Shown: positions 9,493 through 18,520 of the stretch, in pieces
Layout: the number at the start of each line of letters is the position of its first letter
Numbering within the stretch: the stretch's first letter is position 1
Origin: Flagellimonas alvinocaridis
GTDB lineage: Bacteria; Bacteroidota; Bacteroidia; Flavobacteriales; Flavobacteriaceae
DNA: 64,000 bases
Reading direction: 5' to 3'
Assembly (NCBI RefSeq): GCF_004916895.1
Contig: NZ_SNTZ01000001.1
Coordinates: forward strand, 62,001 to 126,000
The notes under the pieces: model-generated
Told to the model about the DNA's origin: nothing
Seen by the model: only the letters and a program-made list of their open reading frames with translations
Database searches by the model: none
Made by a program: the position numbers and the translations under genes

Positions 9493-9523
9493 TTTGCAAT
9501 TAACTACATTTAATGTAAATTTA
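9493..9523 (+). promoter_or_regulatory. Promoter of the AbiE operon
   Basis: TTTG (9493-9496) and TAAATTTA (9516-9523) are 19 nt apart, matching the Bacteroidota pattern with one base off in the -7 box. A near-palindromic TTTAATGTAAATTTACG overlaps the -7 box and may be an operator for autoregulation by the antitoxin. Confidence 0.5.
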
Positions 9524-9539
9524 CGCAAATAGATTTATT

Positions 9540-10331
9540 GTGATAGGCCAGGCCATATCAGACTATTTATACGAAATACAAGCTCAGGGCAGATATGCTG
9601 TTAGCCTACCTGAACTAAGGGAACGCATTGGTTCTAACGAAATGGCGATAACCCAAAAACTGCATCGTCTAAAAAAAGAGAACAAACTCGCCCAAGTACG
9701 GAAAGAGTTTTATGTAATTATCCCACCTCAATACTCTCATCAGGGCATATTGCCGACTACATATTATTTGGATGATATGATGAAATTCCTGAAAAGGGAA
9801 TATTATCTAGGGCTATATTCTGCTGCTGCATTGCACGGAGCGGGACACCAACAACCCATGCAATCACAGATTGTCATTCAAAAGCCGCCCTTAAGGGATA
9901 TAAAAACCAAGAACCAACATTTAAATTTTTTTACGAAAAGTTCATGGAACAACGACTGGTTGGAGAAAAAGAAGACGGATGCCGGATATGTTCAGGTCTC
10001 ATCCCCAGAATTGACCGCCATGGATTTGGTGTATTATCACAAGCAAATAGGCGGATTGAATAGGGTCATCTCTGTTCTGGAAGAACTGGTTGAAAACTTG
10101 AAATCGTCAAAACTTACGGCAATTGCCGCAGCATCTTCCCTCCCAACTGTTCAACGATTGGGCTATATATTGGAGGGGCTTTCGGAAACGAAATTAGCGG
10201 AAGGGCTGTCAAAACTGTTGTCGACAAAAGAGACCAATACAGCCCCTTTGTCCTTATCCCATAAAAATAAAGAGGGATTCAAAGATGAAAAATGGAATCT
10301 AATTGTTAACGCTGAATTGGAATTTGCATGA
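9540..10331 (+). CDS. abiEi: AbiEi-type antitoxin
   Basis: 263 aa. The N-terminal ~70 residues are a winged helix (ISDYLYEIQAQGRYAVSLPE, then LRERIGSNEMAITQKLHRLK) followed by the AbiEi antitoxin region with YYLGLYSAAALHGAGHQQP. It is the DNA-binding antitoxin of the AbiE type IV toxin-antitoxin system, which gives abortive infection. Its stop overlaps the AbiEii start as ATGA, so the pair is translationally coupled. The start is GTG at 9540, about 17 nt after the -7 box; no better ATG keeps the winged helix whole. Confidence 0.88.
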   Translation: MIGQAISDYLYEIQAQGRYAVSLPELRERIGSNEMAITQKLHRLKKENKLAQVRKEFYVIIPPQYSHQGILPTTYYLDDMMKFLKREYYLGLYSAAALHGAGHQQPMQSQIVIQKPPLRDIKTKNQHLNFFTKSSWNNDWLEKKKTDAGYVQVSSPELTAMDLVYYHKQIGGLNRVISVLEELVENLKSSKLTAIAAASSLPTVQRLGYILEGLSETKLAEGLSKLLSTKETNTAPLSLSHKNKEGFKDEKWNLIVNAELEFA

Positions 10332-11119
10332 TACCAAGAAGATATATCACGGAATGGAAAGCGAACGCTCCGTGGCCGACCGATGCCCAAGTGGAACAGG
10401 ATCTGGTCATAGAACGGGCTTTGATCGCTTTGTTTTCAGACCCTTTTTTAAAGGAGCATGTAGCTTTTCGTGGTGGAACGGCCTTGCATAAAATATATTT
10501 AAAACCGCAAGCTCGTTATTCTGAAGACATTGATTTGGTACAAATAAAAGAAGTCCCGATAAAGCCCATTTTACAGGCAATTAGAAAGCAGCTGGATTTT
10601 TTGGGAACCAAAAGAAACATCAAGCAGAATATAAACATGAATACGGCCTCCTACCGTTTTGAATCTGAAATTCCCCCAGTGGTCAATATGCGATTGAAAA
10701 TTGAAATCAATACACGGGAACATTTTACCGTCATGGGGTATACCGAGTTGGAACATAGCATGGAAAACGGATGGTTCTCTGGGAGCTGCTCCATGAATTC
10801 CTTTTCTATTGAGGAATTATTGGCCACGAAACTACGGGCTTTATATCAACGAAGAAAGGGACGGGACTTATTTGACTTATTTCACGCCATGACCCAGCTT
10901 GATGTTAATACCCAGAAATTAGTGAATACTTATAGAGAGTATATGAACTTTTCCAGAGGACAATCACCTACCCAAAAACAGTTTTTGTTGAATATGGATG
11001 AAAAAATAGAAGATCCTGATTTTGGCGGTGATATTTATGCACTATTAAGGCCAGATGTAACCTATAATCAAAAAGAGGCGTATCAACTGATAAAATCTGA
11101 ACTCCTTGAGCAAATTTAA
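10328..11119 (+). CDS. abiEii: AbiEii-type nucleotidyltransferase toxin
   Basis: 263 aa. The DNA polymerase beta-like nucleotidyltransferase signature is present: FRGGTALHKIYL, followed by RYSEDIDLV with the catalytic Asp pair. Then come the LRALYQRRKGRDLFDLFHA segment (Lys/Asp conserved in AbiEii) and a helical C-terminus. Family members transfer nucleotides onto RNA such as tRNA acceptor stems and are held in check by AbiEi. The catalytic residues look intact, so the toxin is probably functional. The WYL gene starts 14 nt downstream and may share the mRNA. Confidence 0.9.
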   Translation: MIPRRYITEWKANAPWPTDAQVEQDLVIERALIALFSDPFLKEHVAFRGGTALHKIYLKPQARYSEDIDLVQIKEVPIKPILQAIRKQLDFLGTKRNIKQNINMNTASYRFESEIPPVVNMRLKIEINTREHFTVMGYTELEHSMENGWFSGSCSMNSFSIEELLATKLRALYQRRKGRDLFDLFHAMTQLDVNTQKLVNTYREYMNFSRGQSPTQKQFLLNMDEKIEDPDFGGDIYALLRPDVTYNQKEAYQLIKSELLEQI

Positions 11120-11133
11120 CGATATGCTAAATT

Positions 11134-12171
11134 ATGCCGCCAAATAAAAATTTTCAAAGAAGGATAACAATTTTAGACGAGTGCTTCGCCAGTCGAACGG
11201 GTCTGTTTACATTAGAAAGATTAGGAGATATCTTATATGAAAGAATGGGCTTCACAATATCGAGAAGAACAATTCAAAATGATATAGATTATATAAGAGG
11301 AATTATTGAGGAAAACCTTAGCAAAACATCTAGTATTGATGAGTTCACGGTTTTTGTACCAAAGTTATTTGATGGTAAGAAAACGGCTTTTAGATATTCC
11401 GACGCAGATTATGCGTTGGGCAATCAATTGTTAAGCAAATCAGACCAGGAACAACTTGAAGAAACTTTAGCGATTCTCTCCAGATACCGTAATAGAGCAG
11501 ATTTTGACTGGCTTGATGCCCTATTTCCTAGAATTGAAACTTCTTTTAATCTAGCTCATGAAGATTATAATGGTTTAATAAGTTACCAATCCAATAGAGA
11601 TTATGTCGGCCAGCCTCTGGTAGGTAAACTTTATAATCAATTACTGAGAAAAAAAGTGCTCAAAATTTCGTACAAGCCTTTTGATAACCTTGACAGTTAT
11701 TTAAGAATTATACATCCATATCATCTTAAACAATACAACAACAGATGGTTTCTCTTTGGCCTTCAAGACGATGAAAACTACAAGGGCATTACCAATTTGG
11801 CATTGGATAGAATCCAAGACTTTACCGAGACCAATGAAAACATTAAGAAAGACCAAATCGAGTGGGGCGACTATTTTGATGATATGATAGGCGTATCAAA
11901 GAATGAAGACGATAAACCAATACAAGTCAAATTAAAGTTTGATAAAAAAAGAATCAAATATGTCTTGACTAAACCAATTCATGGAGCCACACAAAAACTG
12001 GACGTTGCTGATTCGGATAAGAGTACGATTCTAATTGAAGTTGTTCCCAACCGAGAGCTGTATCAAACATTACTGTCTTTTGGTAAGGATGTAAGGGTGA
12101 TTGAGCCCGACTTGGTCAAAGAAGAGATGAGAAAGCATGCGATGGTATTGATTGAGTACTATAAAATTTAG
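11134..12171 (+). CDS. WYL-domain transcriptional regulator
   Basis: 345 aa. The N-terminus is a winged helix (RRITILDECFASRTGLFTLE, then LGDILYERMGFTISRRTIQN). The middle and C-terminus hold a WYL domain with ISYKPF....LRIIHPYHLKQYNNRWFLFG and a WCX-like tail. WYL regulators sense ligands such as nucleic-acid fragments and often control defence islands, including BREX (BrxR). Placed 14 nt after AbiEii and upstream of the DUF2130 gene, it may regulate the AbiE and/or BREX operons. Confidence 0.85.
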   Translation: MPPNKNFQRRITILDECFASRTGLFTLERLGDILYERMGFTISRRTIQNDIDYIRGIIEENLSKTSSIDEFTVFVPKLFDGKKTAFRYSDADYALGNQLLSKSDQEQLEETLAILSRYRNRADFDWLDALFPRIETSFNLAHEDYNGLISYQSNRDYVGQPLVGKLYNQLLRKKVLKISYKPFDNLDSYLRIIHPYHLKQYNNRWFLFGLQDDENYKGITNLALDRIQDFTETNENIKKDQIEWGDYFDDMIGVSKNEDDKPIQVKLKFDKKRIKYVLTKPIHGATQKLDVADSDKSTILIEVVPNRELYQTLLSFGKDVRVIEPDLVKEEMRKHAMVLIEYYKI

Positions 12172-12200
12172 CTACGCAAATAGCTTGCACACCTTTAAAC

Positions 12201-12208
12201 TATCTTTG
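12201..12208 (+). promoter_or_regulatory. Promoter -7 element of the DUF2130 gene
   Basis: TATCTTTG is an exact TAnnTTTG. It lies only 3 nt before an in-frame ATG at 12211, which therefore would not be transcribed properly; the ATG at 12229 fits better as start. A TTG at 12185-12187 is closer than usual for a -33 element. Confidence 0.5.
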
Positions 12209-12228
12209 TTATGTTAAAACAAAATATT

Positions 12229-13488
12229 ATGAAAGACCATACAACGATACAATGCCCTGATTGCGGAAGCCAAATAAATGTAGATGACATACTGAAACAT
12301 CAGTTGGAGGATAGCATACGCAAAGAATTTCAACAAGAAAAAGCTAAAACAGCAAAGGAATACCAACAAAAGTTGGAGTTGTTTAAAAAAGAAAAAGAAG
12401 CGTTTGAAGCTAAAAAAGAGCGTGAAAATGAATTGTTCAAAGAACGATTGGATAAAGAAAAAAAGGAAGCCGAAAAACGCATTGAAGAACGACTAAAAAC
12501 CAAACTTGACGGAGAACAGAAGGATAAGAATGATGCCATGGAGAAGGAGCTGGCCGAAAAGTCGGAGAAAATAAAAGAGCTTTATAAGAAAGATGCTGAA
12601 ATCGCTAAACTACAACGTCAAAATGATGAGATAAAGGTTGCCGCAGAGGCCGAGGCAGAAAAGAAAATCAATGCCCTCTTGACTATTGAAAGAGAAAAGA
12701 TTCGTAAGCAGGAGGATGATAAAAACGAATTGAAGTTTAAAGAATTGGAGAAACAATTGGAAGACCAGAAGAAGCTGACCGAAGAAATGAAGCGTAAGCA
12801 AGAGCAAGGCTCCATGCAGTTGCAGGGTGAAGTTCAAGAACTTGCCATTGAAGAATGGTTGGCCGCTCAATTTCCACTTGACACGGTGGATGAGATAAAA
12901 AAAGGAGCAAATGGTGCAGACTGTTTGCAAATCGTAAATACGCGAGACAACCAGAATTGCGGTAAGATTTACTATGAGAGTAAACGGGCTAAAAACTTTT
13001 CCCCTTTATGGATTGAAAAGTTCAAGAATGATATTCGTGATAAGGGTGCACATATCGGTGTATTGGTCACAGAGGTCATGCCGTCAGGTATGGAGCGAAT
13101 GGGACTTAATGAAGGTGTTTGGGTCTGTACCTATGAAGAGTTCAAAGGGCTTAGTGCGGTGTTGCGGCAATCCATTATACAGCAGAGTGCCGCAATTGCT
13201 ACACAAGAGAATAAAGGAGACAAAATGGTTATGCTCTATGATTTTCTAACCAGCAATGAGTTTCGCTTACAAGTCGAAGGTATTGTTGAGGGCTTTACTC
13301 AAATGCAGCTGGCACTTATAACCGAAAAGAATGCTGCAAAACGTCATTGGAAGCAACGTGAAAAGCAGTTGGATAAAGTAATTACCAATACGGTGCATAT
13401 GTATGGTTCTATAAAAGGAATCGCCGGTAATGCCATTCAAAATGTAAAGGCTTTAGAGTTAGAGGCAGCCACAGAGGTTGAAGATTAG
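12229..13488 (+). CDS. DUF2130 coiled-coil protein with restriction-nuclease-like core
   Basis: 419 aa from ATG 12229. An N-terminal CPDCGSQI looks like half of a zinc ribbon. Residues ~30-190 are a long Lys/Glu coiled coil. Residues ~200-310 form the DUF2130 domain with ADCLQIV...GKIYYESKRAKNF, where Asp...ExK resembles a PD-(D/E)XK nuclease centre, and GVLVTEVMPSGMERM. A helical C-terminus follows. DUF2130 proteins resemble RmuC in outline; the cellular role is not known. Position between AbiE and BREX suggests an accessory defence gene. Confidence 0.75.
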   Translation: MKDHTTIQCPDCGSQINVDDILKHQLEDSIRKEFQQEKAKTAKEYQQKLELFKKEKEAFEAKKERENELFKERLDKEKKEAEKRIEERLKTKLDGEQKDKNDAMEKELAEKSEKIKELYKKDAEIAKLQRQNDEIKVAAEAEAEKKINALLTIEREKIRKQEDDKNELKFKELEKQLEDQKKLTEEMKRKQEQGSMQLQGEVQELAIEEWLAAQFPLDTVDEIKKGANGADCLQIVNTRDNQNCGKIYYESKRAKNFSPLWIEKFKNDIRDKGAHIGVLVTEVMPSGMERMGLNEGVWVCTYEEFKGLSAVLRQSIIQQSAAIATQENKGDKMVMLYDFLTSNEFRLQVEGIVEGFTQMQLALITEKNAAKRHWKQREKQLDKVITNTVHMYGSIKGIAGNAIQNVKALELEAATEVED

Positions 13489-13619
13489 AATCGCATACTA
13501 CCAAAGAGAGGCCTCCTCACCGATCATACAAAAGTTGATTCTTAAATATCCTAAGTTCCCATCTATTTTTATTATGAAAAATAATCTGTTCTTATAACTA
13601 AGAAGCAAGTTTACTTCAA

Positions 13620-13627
13620 TATATTTG
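13620..13627 (+). promoter_or_regulatory. Promoter -7 element of the BREX operon
   Basis: TATATTTG matches TAnnTTTG exactly, 33-36 nt before the ATG pair of the XRE gene that leads the BREX operon. No clean TTG partner is visible, which would fit a regulated promoter. Confidence 0.5.
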
Positions 13628-13663
13628 ATGCGAAGAGAAACTTTAATTTTTATTAAAGACATG

Positions 13664-13840
13664 ATGCTAAAAGAACTTTTTAAATCAAAAGGAGTAAAAC
13701 AAAAATGGCTAGCTAATAAAATTGGTGTTAGTGAAGTTACTGTGAGCAATTGGGTAATGAAAAAAACAGAACCGAGTCTTAAGAATTATCAAAAAATTAG
13801 TGAGGTTCTTGGAGTTCCACTTAAAGAATTGATGGAGTAA
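13664..13840 (+). CDS. XRE-family regulator leading the BREX operon
   Basis: 58 aa, consisting of one Cro/CI helix-turn-helix: KQKWLANKIGVSEVTVSNWV followed by SLKNYQKISEVLGVPLKELM. I start at ATG 13664 (13661 is equally possible); a more upstream TTG lies inside the -7 box. Its stop TAA shares a base with the brxA ATG, so it is cotranslated with BREX and probably autoregulates the operon. Small XRE genes at this place are common in Bacteroidota BREX loci. Confidence 0.85.
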   Translation: MLKELFKSKGVKQKWLANKIGVSEVTVSNWVMKKTEPSLKNYQKISEVLGVPLKELME

Positions 13841-14448
13841 TGGTGGCACCAAATACATATAAGTTTTCTTTCACTGCATCTTCTTTACGAACAAGGGATT
13901 TGGTAAAAGTAATCAGATACCAAGATACCAAAAGCGATGAAGAGCTCGAACTGATACTGGGTAATGGCAAGCAATCAACGGGAAGGCGTTTATTGCGCGA
14001 AATGAAAGGATGGAGTAAGTCACTCACTGATAGACAGAGAGAATTACTTCTCCACAGTAGCTTTAAAACTCAAAATGAAATTGCTTTCATTGCAGTTTGT
14101 AAATATTTTGATTTTATCAGGGATTTTGTGATTGAAGTAGTTCGTGAAAAGTATCTAGTGTATGACTATGTGATTTCCGATGGAGATTATTACTCGTTTT
14201 TTAGTCGAAAATGTGAATACCATCCGGAAATGGAATCGCTAACAACAGTCACCCGAAAGAAAGTAAGACAAGTACTTTTTAGAATGTTGGAACAGGCAGG
14301 ATTGATAGATAGCGTCAAATCAAAGACAATACAACCACAATGGATTGATTTTGAAACACGAAAAGTTATTTTAGAGGATAATCCAGAGATGTTCAAAATC
14401 TTCTTATTTGGAGATGTTGATATTGAAATTATTAAAGAAAATAAATGA
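13840..14448 (+). CDS. brxA: BREX protein BrxA (DUF1819)
   Basis: 202 aa, the normal length for BrxA, an all-helical DNA-binding protein. The N-terminus reads YKFSFTASSLRTRDLVKVIR and the middle has SKSLTDRQRELLLHSSFKTQ and FDFIRDFVIEVVREKYLVYD, typical of DUF1819. BrxA is needed for defence in some but not all type I BREX systems. Its stop overlaps the brxB start as ATGA. Confidence 0.9.
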   Translation: MVAPNTYKFSFTASSLRTRDLVKVIRYQDTKSDEELELILGNGKQSTGRRLLREMKGWSKSLTDRQRELLLHSSFKTQNEIAFIAVCKYFDFIRDFVIEVVREKYLVYDYVISDGDYYSFFSRKCEYHPEMESLTTVTRKKVRQVLFRMLEQAGLIDSVKSKTIQPQWIDFETRKVILEDNPEMFKIFLFGDVDIEIIKENK

Positions 14449-15029
14449 GTAACCTAACACAGAAATTTGAGCATCTCTTCAAGGTAATATCTTCATCGAA
14501 TTTCTTGAATAAAGAATCTTTAGGAGGTGAGATTCCCTTTTTTATATCGGCCTATGATTGTAAGGAAGAAATAGCTTGCCGTGATGAAATAAGACTCTTG
14601 ATACGAAAACTTGAAGATAATGGTGTTCACGTTTTAGAATTGAATCTTTACAGTCTGACTTGCGAAATTCTAGAGGATAAAGGCGGTATGGAGCGAATGT
14701 TCAAAGTTGAGCAAGCAAAACCAAAAGATAAGTTTCTCAATGCCTTACAGTCTTCCTTAAATATGCATCAGGTGTTGATGCCGTTGATAAAGGAAAAAAT
14801 AAAAGCTGCCAATGCCAAGGTATATTTTTTAACCGGAATAGGTCTGGTATTTCCCTTTATCCGTTCTCATAACGTTTTAAATAATTTACAAAATATAGCT
14901 AAGGAGGCTCCTACGGTTGCTTTTTTTCCTGGGGATTACAATGGTCATACGCTCAACCTTTTTGGAATGTTGAAGGATGATAATTACTACCGTGCATTTA
15001 ATATGGACAAAATTGAAGCCAAACTATGA
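14445..15029 (+). CDS. brxB: BREX protein BrxB (DUF1788)
   Basis: 194 aa, matching BrxB (DUF1788) in length and order. Recognisable parts are GGEIPFFISAYDCKEE near the N-terminus, ARVYFLTG-type strand AKVYFLTGIGLVFPFIRSHN and the C-terminal AFFPGDYNGHTLNLFGMLKD. BrxB is an essential BREX component of unknown biochemical function. It overlaps brxA and brxC by ATGA at both ends. Confidence 0.92.
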   Translation: MSNLTQKFEHLFKVISSSNFLNKESLGGEIPFFISAYDCKEEIACRDEIRLLIRKLEDNGVHVLELNLYSLTCEILEDKGGMERMFKVEQAKPKDKFLNALQSSLNMHQVLMPLIKEKIKAANAKVYFLTGIGLVFPFIRSHNVLNNLQNIAKEAPTVAFFPGDYNGHTLNLFGMLKDDNYYRAFNMDKIEAKL

Positions 15030-18000
15030 TAAAGAATTTTTTCGAAAAAAATATCAATCGTGATATTGAAACTGTTATTAAGGCCGATGATCGTGATAAT
15101 ATTTCGACAGAGGTAACCGAATATGTGATTACCGAAGAAATAGCAAAAAAGGCAAGGGATTTTTTCGATGCTTATAATGACTTTTCAGGAGCAAACGGAG
15201 TATGGATATCAGGTTTCTTTGGAAGCGGTAAATCACATTTGCTAAAGATTTTGTCCTATGTATTGGAAAACAAGGAATGTGATGGCTGGAAATCGGGAGA
15301 GTTATTTGCAGAAAAGGTAGATCATGATGAAATGTTAAAAGGGGACATCCTTAATGCGACACGCATACCCTCTGAGTCTGTGCTATTCAACATTGACCAA
15401 CAGGCGCAAATAACAAGCAAAGAAGACGCTAACGCCATCCTCTCCGTATTCTATAAAGTTTTTTACGACCATCTTGGGTATTACGGTTTTCAACCTCATG
15501 TTTCCGAATTTGAAATGTGGCTAGAAAAACAGGGAATCTACGCTCAATTTATTGAGCTGTTCGATGCAACAAATAAACTGCCTTGGCAAAAGGCGCGCAT
15601 TGATTACTTCGACCCCGCAGTTACCGATGATATCGCCAAAGTTTTGGGAGAAATCAATAATGCGAGTCCTAGCAAGTATGAAAGCATACTAGATGATATT
15701 GAAAATAAACAGAAACAGTCTATAGAAGATTTTTGTAACCGTGTGAACGATTACATCTTATTGAAACCAAAAGGTTTTAGACTCAATTTCTTTGTTGACG
15801 AAGTAGGTCAATACATTAGTGATAATACTAAGCTAATGCTCAATTTACAGACTATAGCAGAGACTTTGGCGACAAAAACCAAGGGAAACTCATGGATTTT
15901 GGTAACCTCGCAAGAAGACATGGAAACCGTCGTCGGTGATATGAACAAAAGCCAACAAAATGATTTTTCGCGTATTCAAGCCCGTTTTAAAATCAAAATT
16001 CCTCTTACTTCTGCAAATGTTGATGAAGTCATCGAAAAACGCTTGCTTGATAAAAAAGATGCTGCACAAAAAGAACTGGTCAGCGCTTATAAGAAGAATG
16101 GTACGCATCTGAAATCCTTATTATCGTTCTCCGAGGCAGGCGTTCAATTTAAGGCCTTTGATGGAGACGATGATTTTGCCAATAAATACCCATTTGTTCC
16201 TTACCAGTTTGATCTATTTCAGCAATGTAGAATTGCGTTATCAAAGCACAATGCCTTTCAGGGTAAACACGCTTCCGTAGGGGAGCGTTCTATGTTGGGA
16301 GTTTTCCAGCAGGTTATTAAGGCCATTGAAGATCGTGACAATAATGCCCTAGTAAGCTTTGATTTGATGTTCGAAGGCATACGCAATGAATTGCGTGGAG
16401 ACATTCAGCAATCATTGATTTTAGCAGAACGTAATTTGACCAACCCTTTTGAAATAAAGGTTTTAAAAACGCTCTTTTTGGTTAAGTATTTCAACAATTT
16501 TAAGACGACCAAACGAAATATTTCGGTACTCTTGATTGATGATATCCATGTGGATTTAAAATCACATGAAGCCAAAATAGATGAGGCACTGAGAGTGCTG
16601 GAAGACCAAAGCTATATACAGCGTAGTGGTACTATTTACGAGTTTTTGACAGATGATGAAAAAGATATTGAGGAAGAAATCAAGCATACCGATATAGATG
16701 ATCAAGCCATCACACATTTACTCAAGGAAATCTTGTTCGATGAAATCATTGGCGACAGCAGGATCAAGTATCTTGAAAATAAGCAAGATTACGAGTTTAC
16801 CAGCAAATTAGACGGAACTTTCTTCGGAAGGGAAAAAGAACTGGAAATCGAAATTATTACGGATAATTATCAAGACTACGATAATGAATCATTTATTCAG
16901 TCCCAGACGATGGGTAGTACAGGCATGAAGTTGGTCTTGGCTCCGAATGCCACATTTATGCGCGATGTGCGTATGCATATAAAAACGGCAAAGTATGAGA
17001 AGCAGCATCGGGGTTCTGCGACAAGACCTCAAATAGCTCGAATTCTTCAAGAAAAGTCGATGCTCAATGTAACCAGAAAAAGAAATCTTATCGTTATGGC
17101 GGATAAGGCCTTGGGAGAAGCTAAGGTATATTTAAACGGCAGCAATTTGGAGATGCCCAACTCCAGCGATGGCAAAACCAAAGTGGTGAACGCTTTCCAA
17201 AAATTGGTTGCAGTAGTGTATCCGAATTTACGAATGCTAAAATCGGCTGCTTTTTCCGAAGACAGCATAAAAAGTATGGTACATAGCACTCCCGATGCAT
17301 TGTTTGCAGAAGATGATGCTACTATTTCAGAAGCCGAAAGTGAGGTGTTAAATGAAATTTTAAGACGAAAAAAACGTAGTGACCGCACCACCCTGAACGA
17401 CCTTAGGGCTGTTTTTACCAAAAAGCCATATGGTTGGCACCCTAATGCGATATGGACCGTGACTGCCAAACTTTTCAAACGAGGGAAGATCGAGGCGAAA
17501 CAAGATTCCAATTTGTTGGAAAACAATGCCTTTTTAAATGCCTTGCTCGTCAGTTCAAATCATGGAAATACGTTACTGGTTCCTCAAACTTCTTTTGATG
17601 CCTCGGCAATCAAAAAATTGAAAGAGATTTACAAAGATGCTTTTGATCAAAGTTGCTCGCTTCGGGAAGCTAAAGATGTGGCTACCACTTTTAAGCAGAA
17701 ACTTACCGAGATGAGTATAGAAGTGAATCAATTACTGGCTCAAAAACAAGGGTATCCTTTTTTAAGTAACCTCGAACCGTTTTCGGAAAAATTGTCCAAA
17801 TGGTCGCAAAAGGATTACAGCTATTTTATCACAAGTTTTTCCGAATTTGAAGATGCTCTTTTAGATGCAAAAGAAGATATGCTCTCCCCAATAAAGCGCT
17901 TCATAAATGGGGAGCAGCGTAAAATCTATGATGATATTAAATCGTTGTTGGCATTGAATACGGCAAATTTCGATTTCATACAAAGCGATGAGCTGAGCAC

Positions 18001-18520
18001 TTTAAGGGAATTGATGAAGAGTGATACCCCGTATAAAGGCAACCATATTAAAAATGCCAAGGCGGCAAAGGACACCTTAAAGGAGAAAGTGACCGTTCTA
18101 ATAAAATCCGAAAAAGACGAATTTGAAAAAACTACCAACGAACTTATCACTGATATTAAGGGTCGAGAAGTATTTAAAGAACTTAGCGCTTCAGAACAAG
18201 CGGACGTACTAGGGGCCTTGGAATATCGAAAAACGAGTATAGCACAAGAGCGATACATTGCCAATATACGACAGGCCAAGCAAGAATTATCAGAAATGCA
18301 TACCAATGCGCTTAACCGTATGGGCAACCTTATCGCCGAAAAAGAAAATAAAGGCCAAGTAAATGAACCTGCGGCCAAATACATCAAGCGTTCTAGCATT
18401 CACATCGAGTTCGACAAGAACGAACTTGTAACTGAAGATGATGTAAATGCCTATGTTGAAGCAGTCAGAACGGCTATGTTAAATCGAATTCATCAAAATC
18501 TGAAAATCAACTTGAAGTAA
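15026..18520 (+). CDS. brxC: BREX ATPase BrxC
   Basis: 1164 aa. A P-loop is at residues ~62-69 (GFFGSGKS), preceded by ANGVWIS, and a Walker B-like RLNFFVDEVGQYI with a sensor-like SWILVTSQEDMETVVGD follows, the BrxC/PglY (DUF499-like) STAND/AAA layout. The C-terminal half is helical with coiled coil. BrxC is thought to drive BREX complex assembly or signalling with ATP. Full length and open throughout. Confidence 0.95.
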   Translation: MIKNFFEKNINRDIETVIKADDRDNISTEVTEYVITEEIAKKARDFFDAYNDFSGANGVWISGFFGSGKSHLLKILSYVLENKECDGWKSGELFAEKVDHDEMLKGDILNATRIPSESVLFNIDQQAQITSKEDANAILSVFYKVFYDHLGYYGFQPHVSEFEMWLEKQGIYAQFIELFDATNKLPWQKARIDYFDPAVTDDIAKVLGEINNASPSKYESILDDIENKQKQSIEDFCNRVNDYILLKPKGFRLNFFVDEVGQYISDNTKLMLNLQTIAETLATKTKGNSWILVTSQEDMETVVGDMNKSQQNDFSRIQARFKIKIPLTSANVDEVIEKRLLDKKDAAQKELVSAYKKNGTHLKSLLSFSEAGVQFKAFDGDDDFANKYPFVPYQFDLFQQCRIALSKHNAFQGKHASVGERSMLGVFQQVIKAIEDRDNNALVSFDLMFEGIRNELRGDIQQSLILAERNLTNPFEIKVLKTLFLVKYFNNFKTTKRNISVLLIDDIHVDLKSHEAKIDEALRVLEDQSYIQRSGTIYEFLTDDEKDIEEEIKHTDIDDQAITHLLKEILFDEIIGDSRIKYLENKQDYEFTSKLDGTFFGREKELEIEIITDNYQDYDNESFIQSQTMGSTGMKLVLAPNATFMRDVRMHIKTAKYEKQHRGSATRPQIARILQEKSMLNVTRKRNLIVMADKALGEAKVYLNGSNLEMPNSSDGKTKVVNAFQKLVAVVYPNLRMLKSAAFSEDSIKSMVHSTPDALFAEDDATISEAESEVLNEILRRKKRSDRTTLNDLRAVFTKKPYGWHPNAIWTVTAKLFKRGKIEAKQDSNLLENNAFLNALLVSSNHGNTLLVPQTSFDASAIKKLKEIYKDAFDQSCSLREAKDVATTFKQKLTEMSIEVNQLLAQKQGYPFLSNLEPFSEKLSKWSQKDYSYFITSFSEFEDALLDAKEDMLSPIKRFINGEQRKIYDDIKSLLALNTANFDFIQSDELSTLRELMKSDTPYKGNHIKNAKAAKDTLKEKVTVLIKSEKDEFEKTTNELITDIKGREVFKELSASEQADVLGALEYRKTSIAQERYIANIRQAKQELSEMHTNALNRMGNLIAEKENKGQVNEPAAKYIKRSSIHIEFDKNELVTEDDVNAYVEAVRTAMLNRIHQNLKINLK

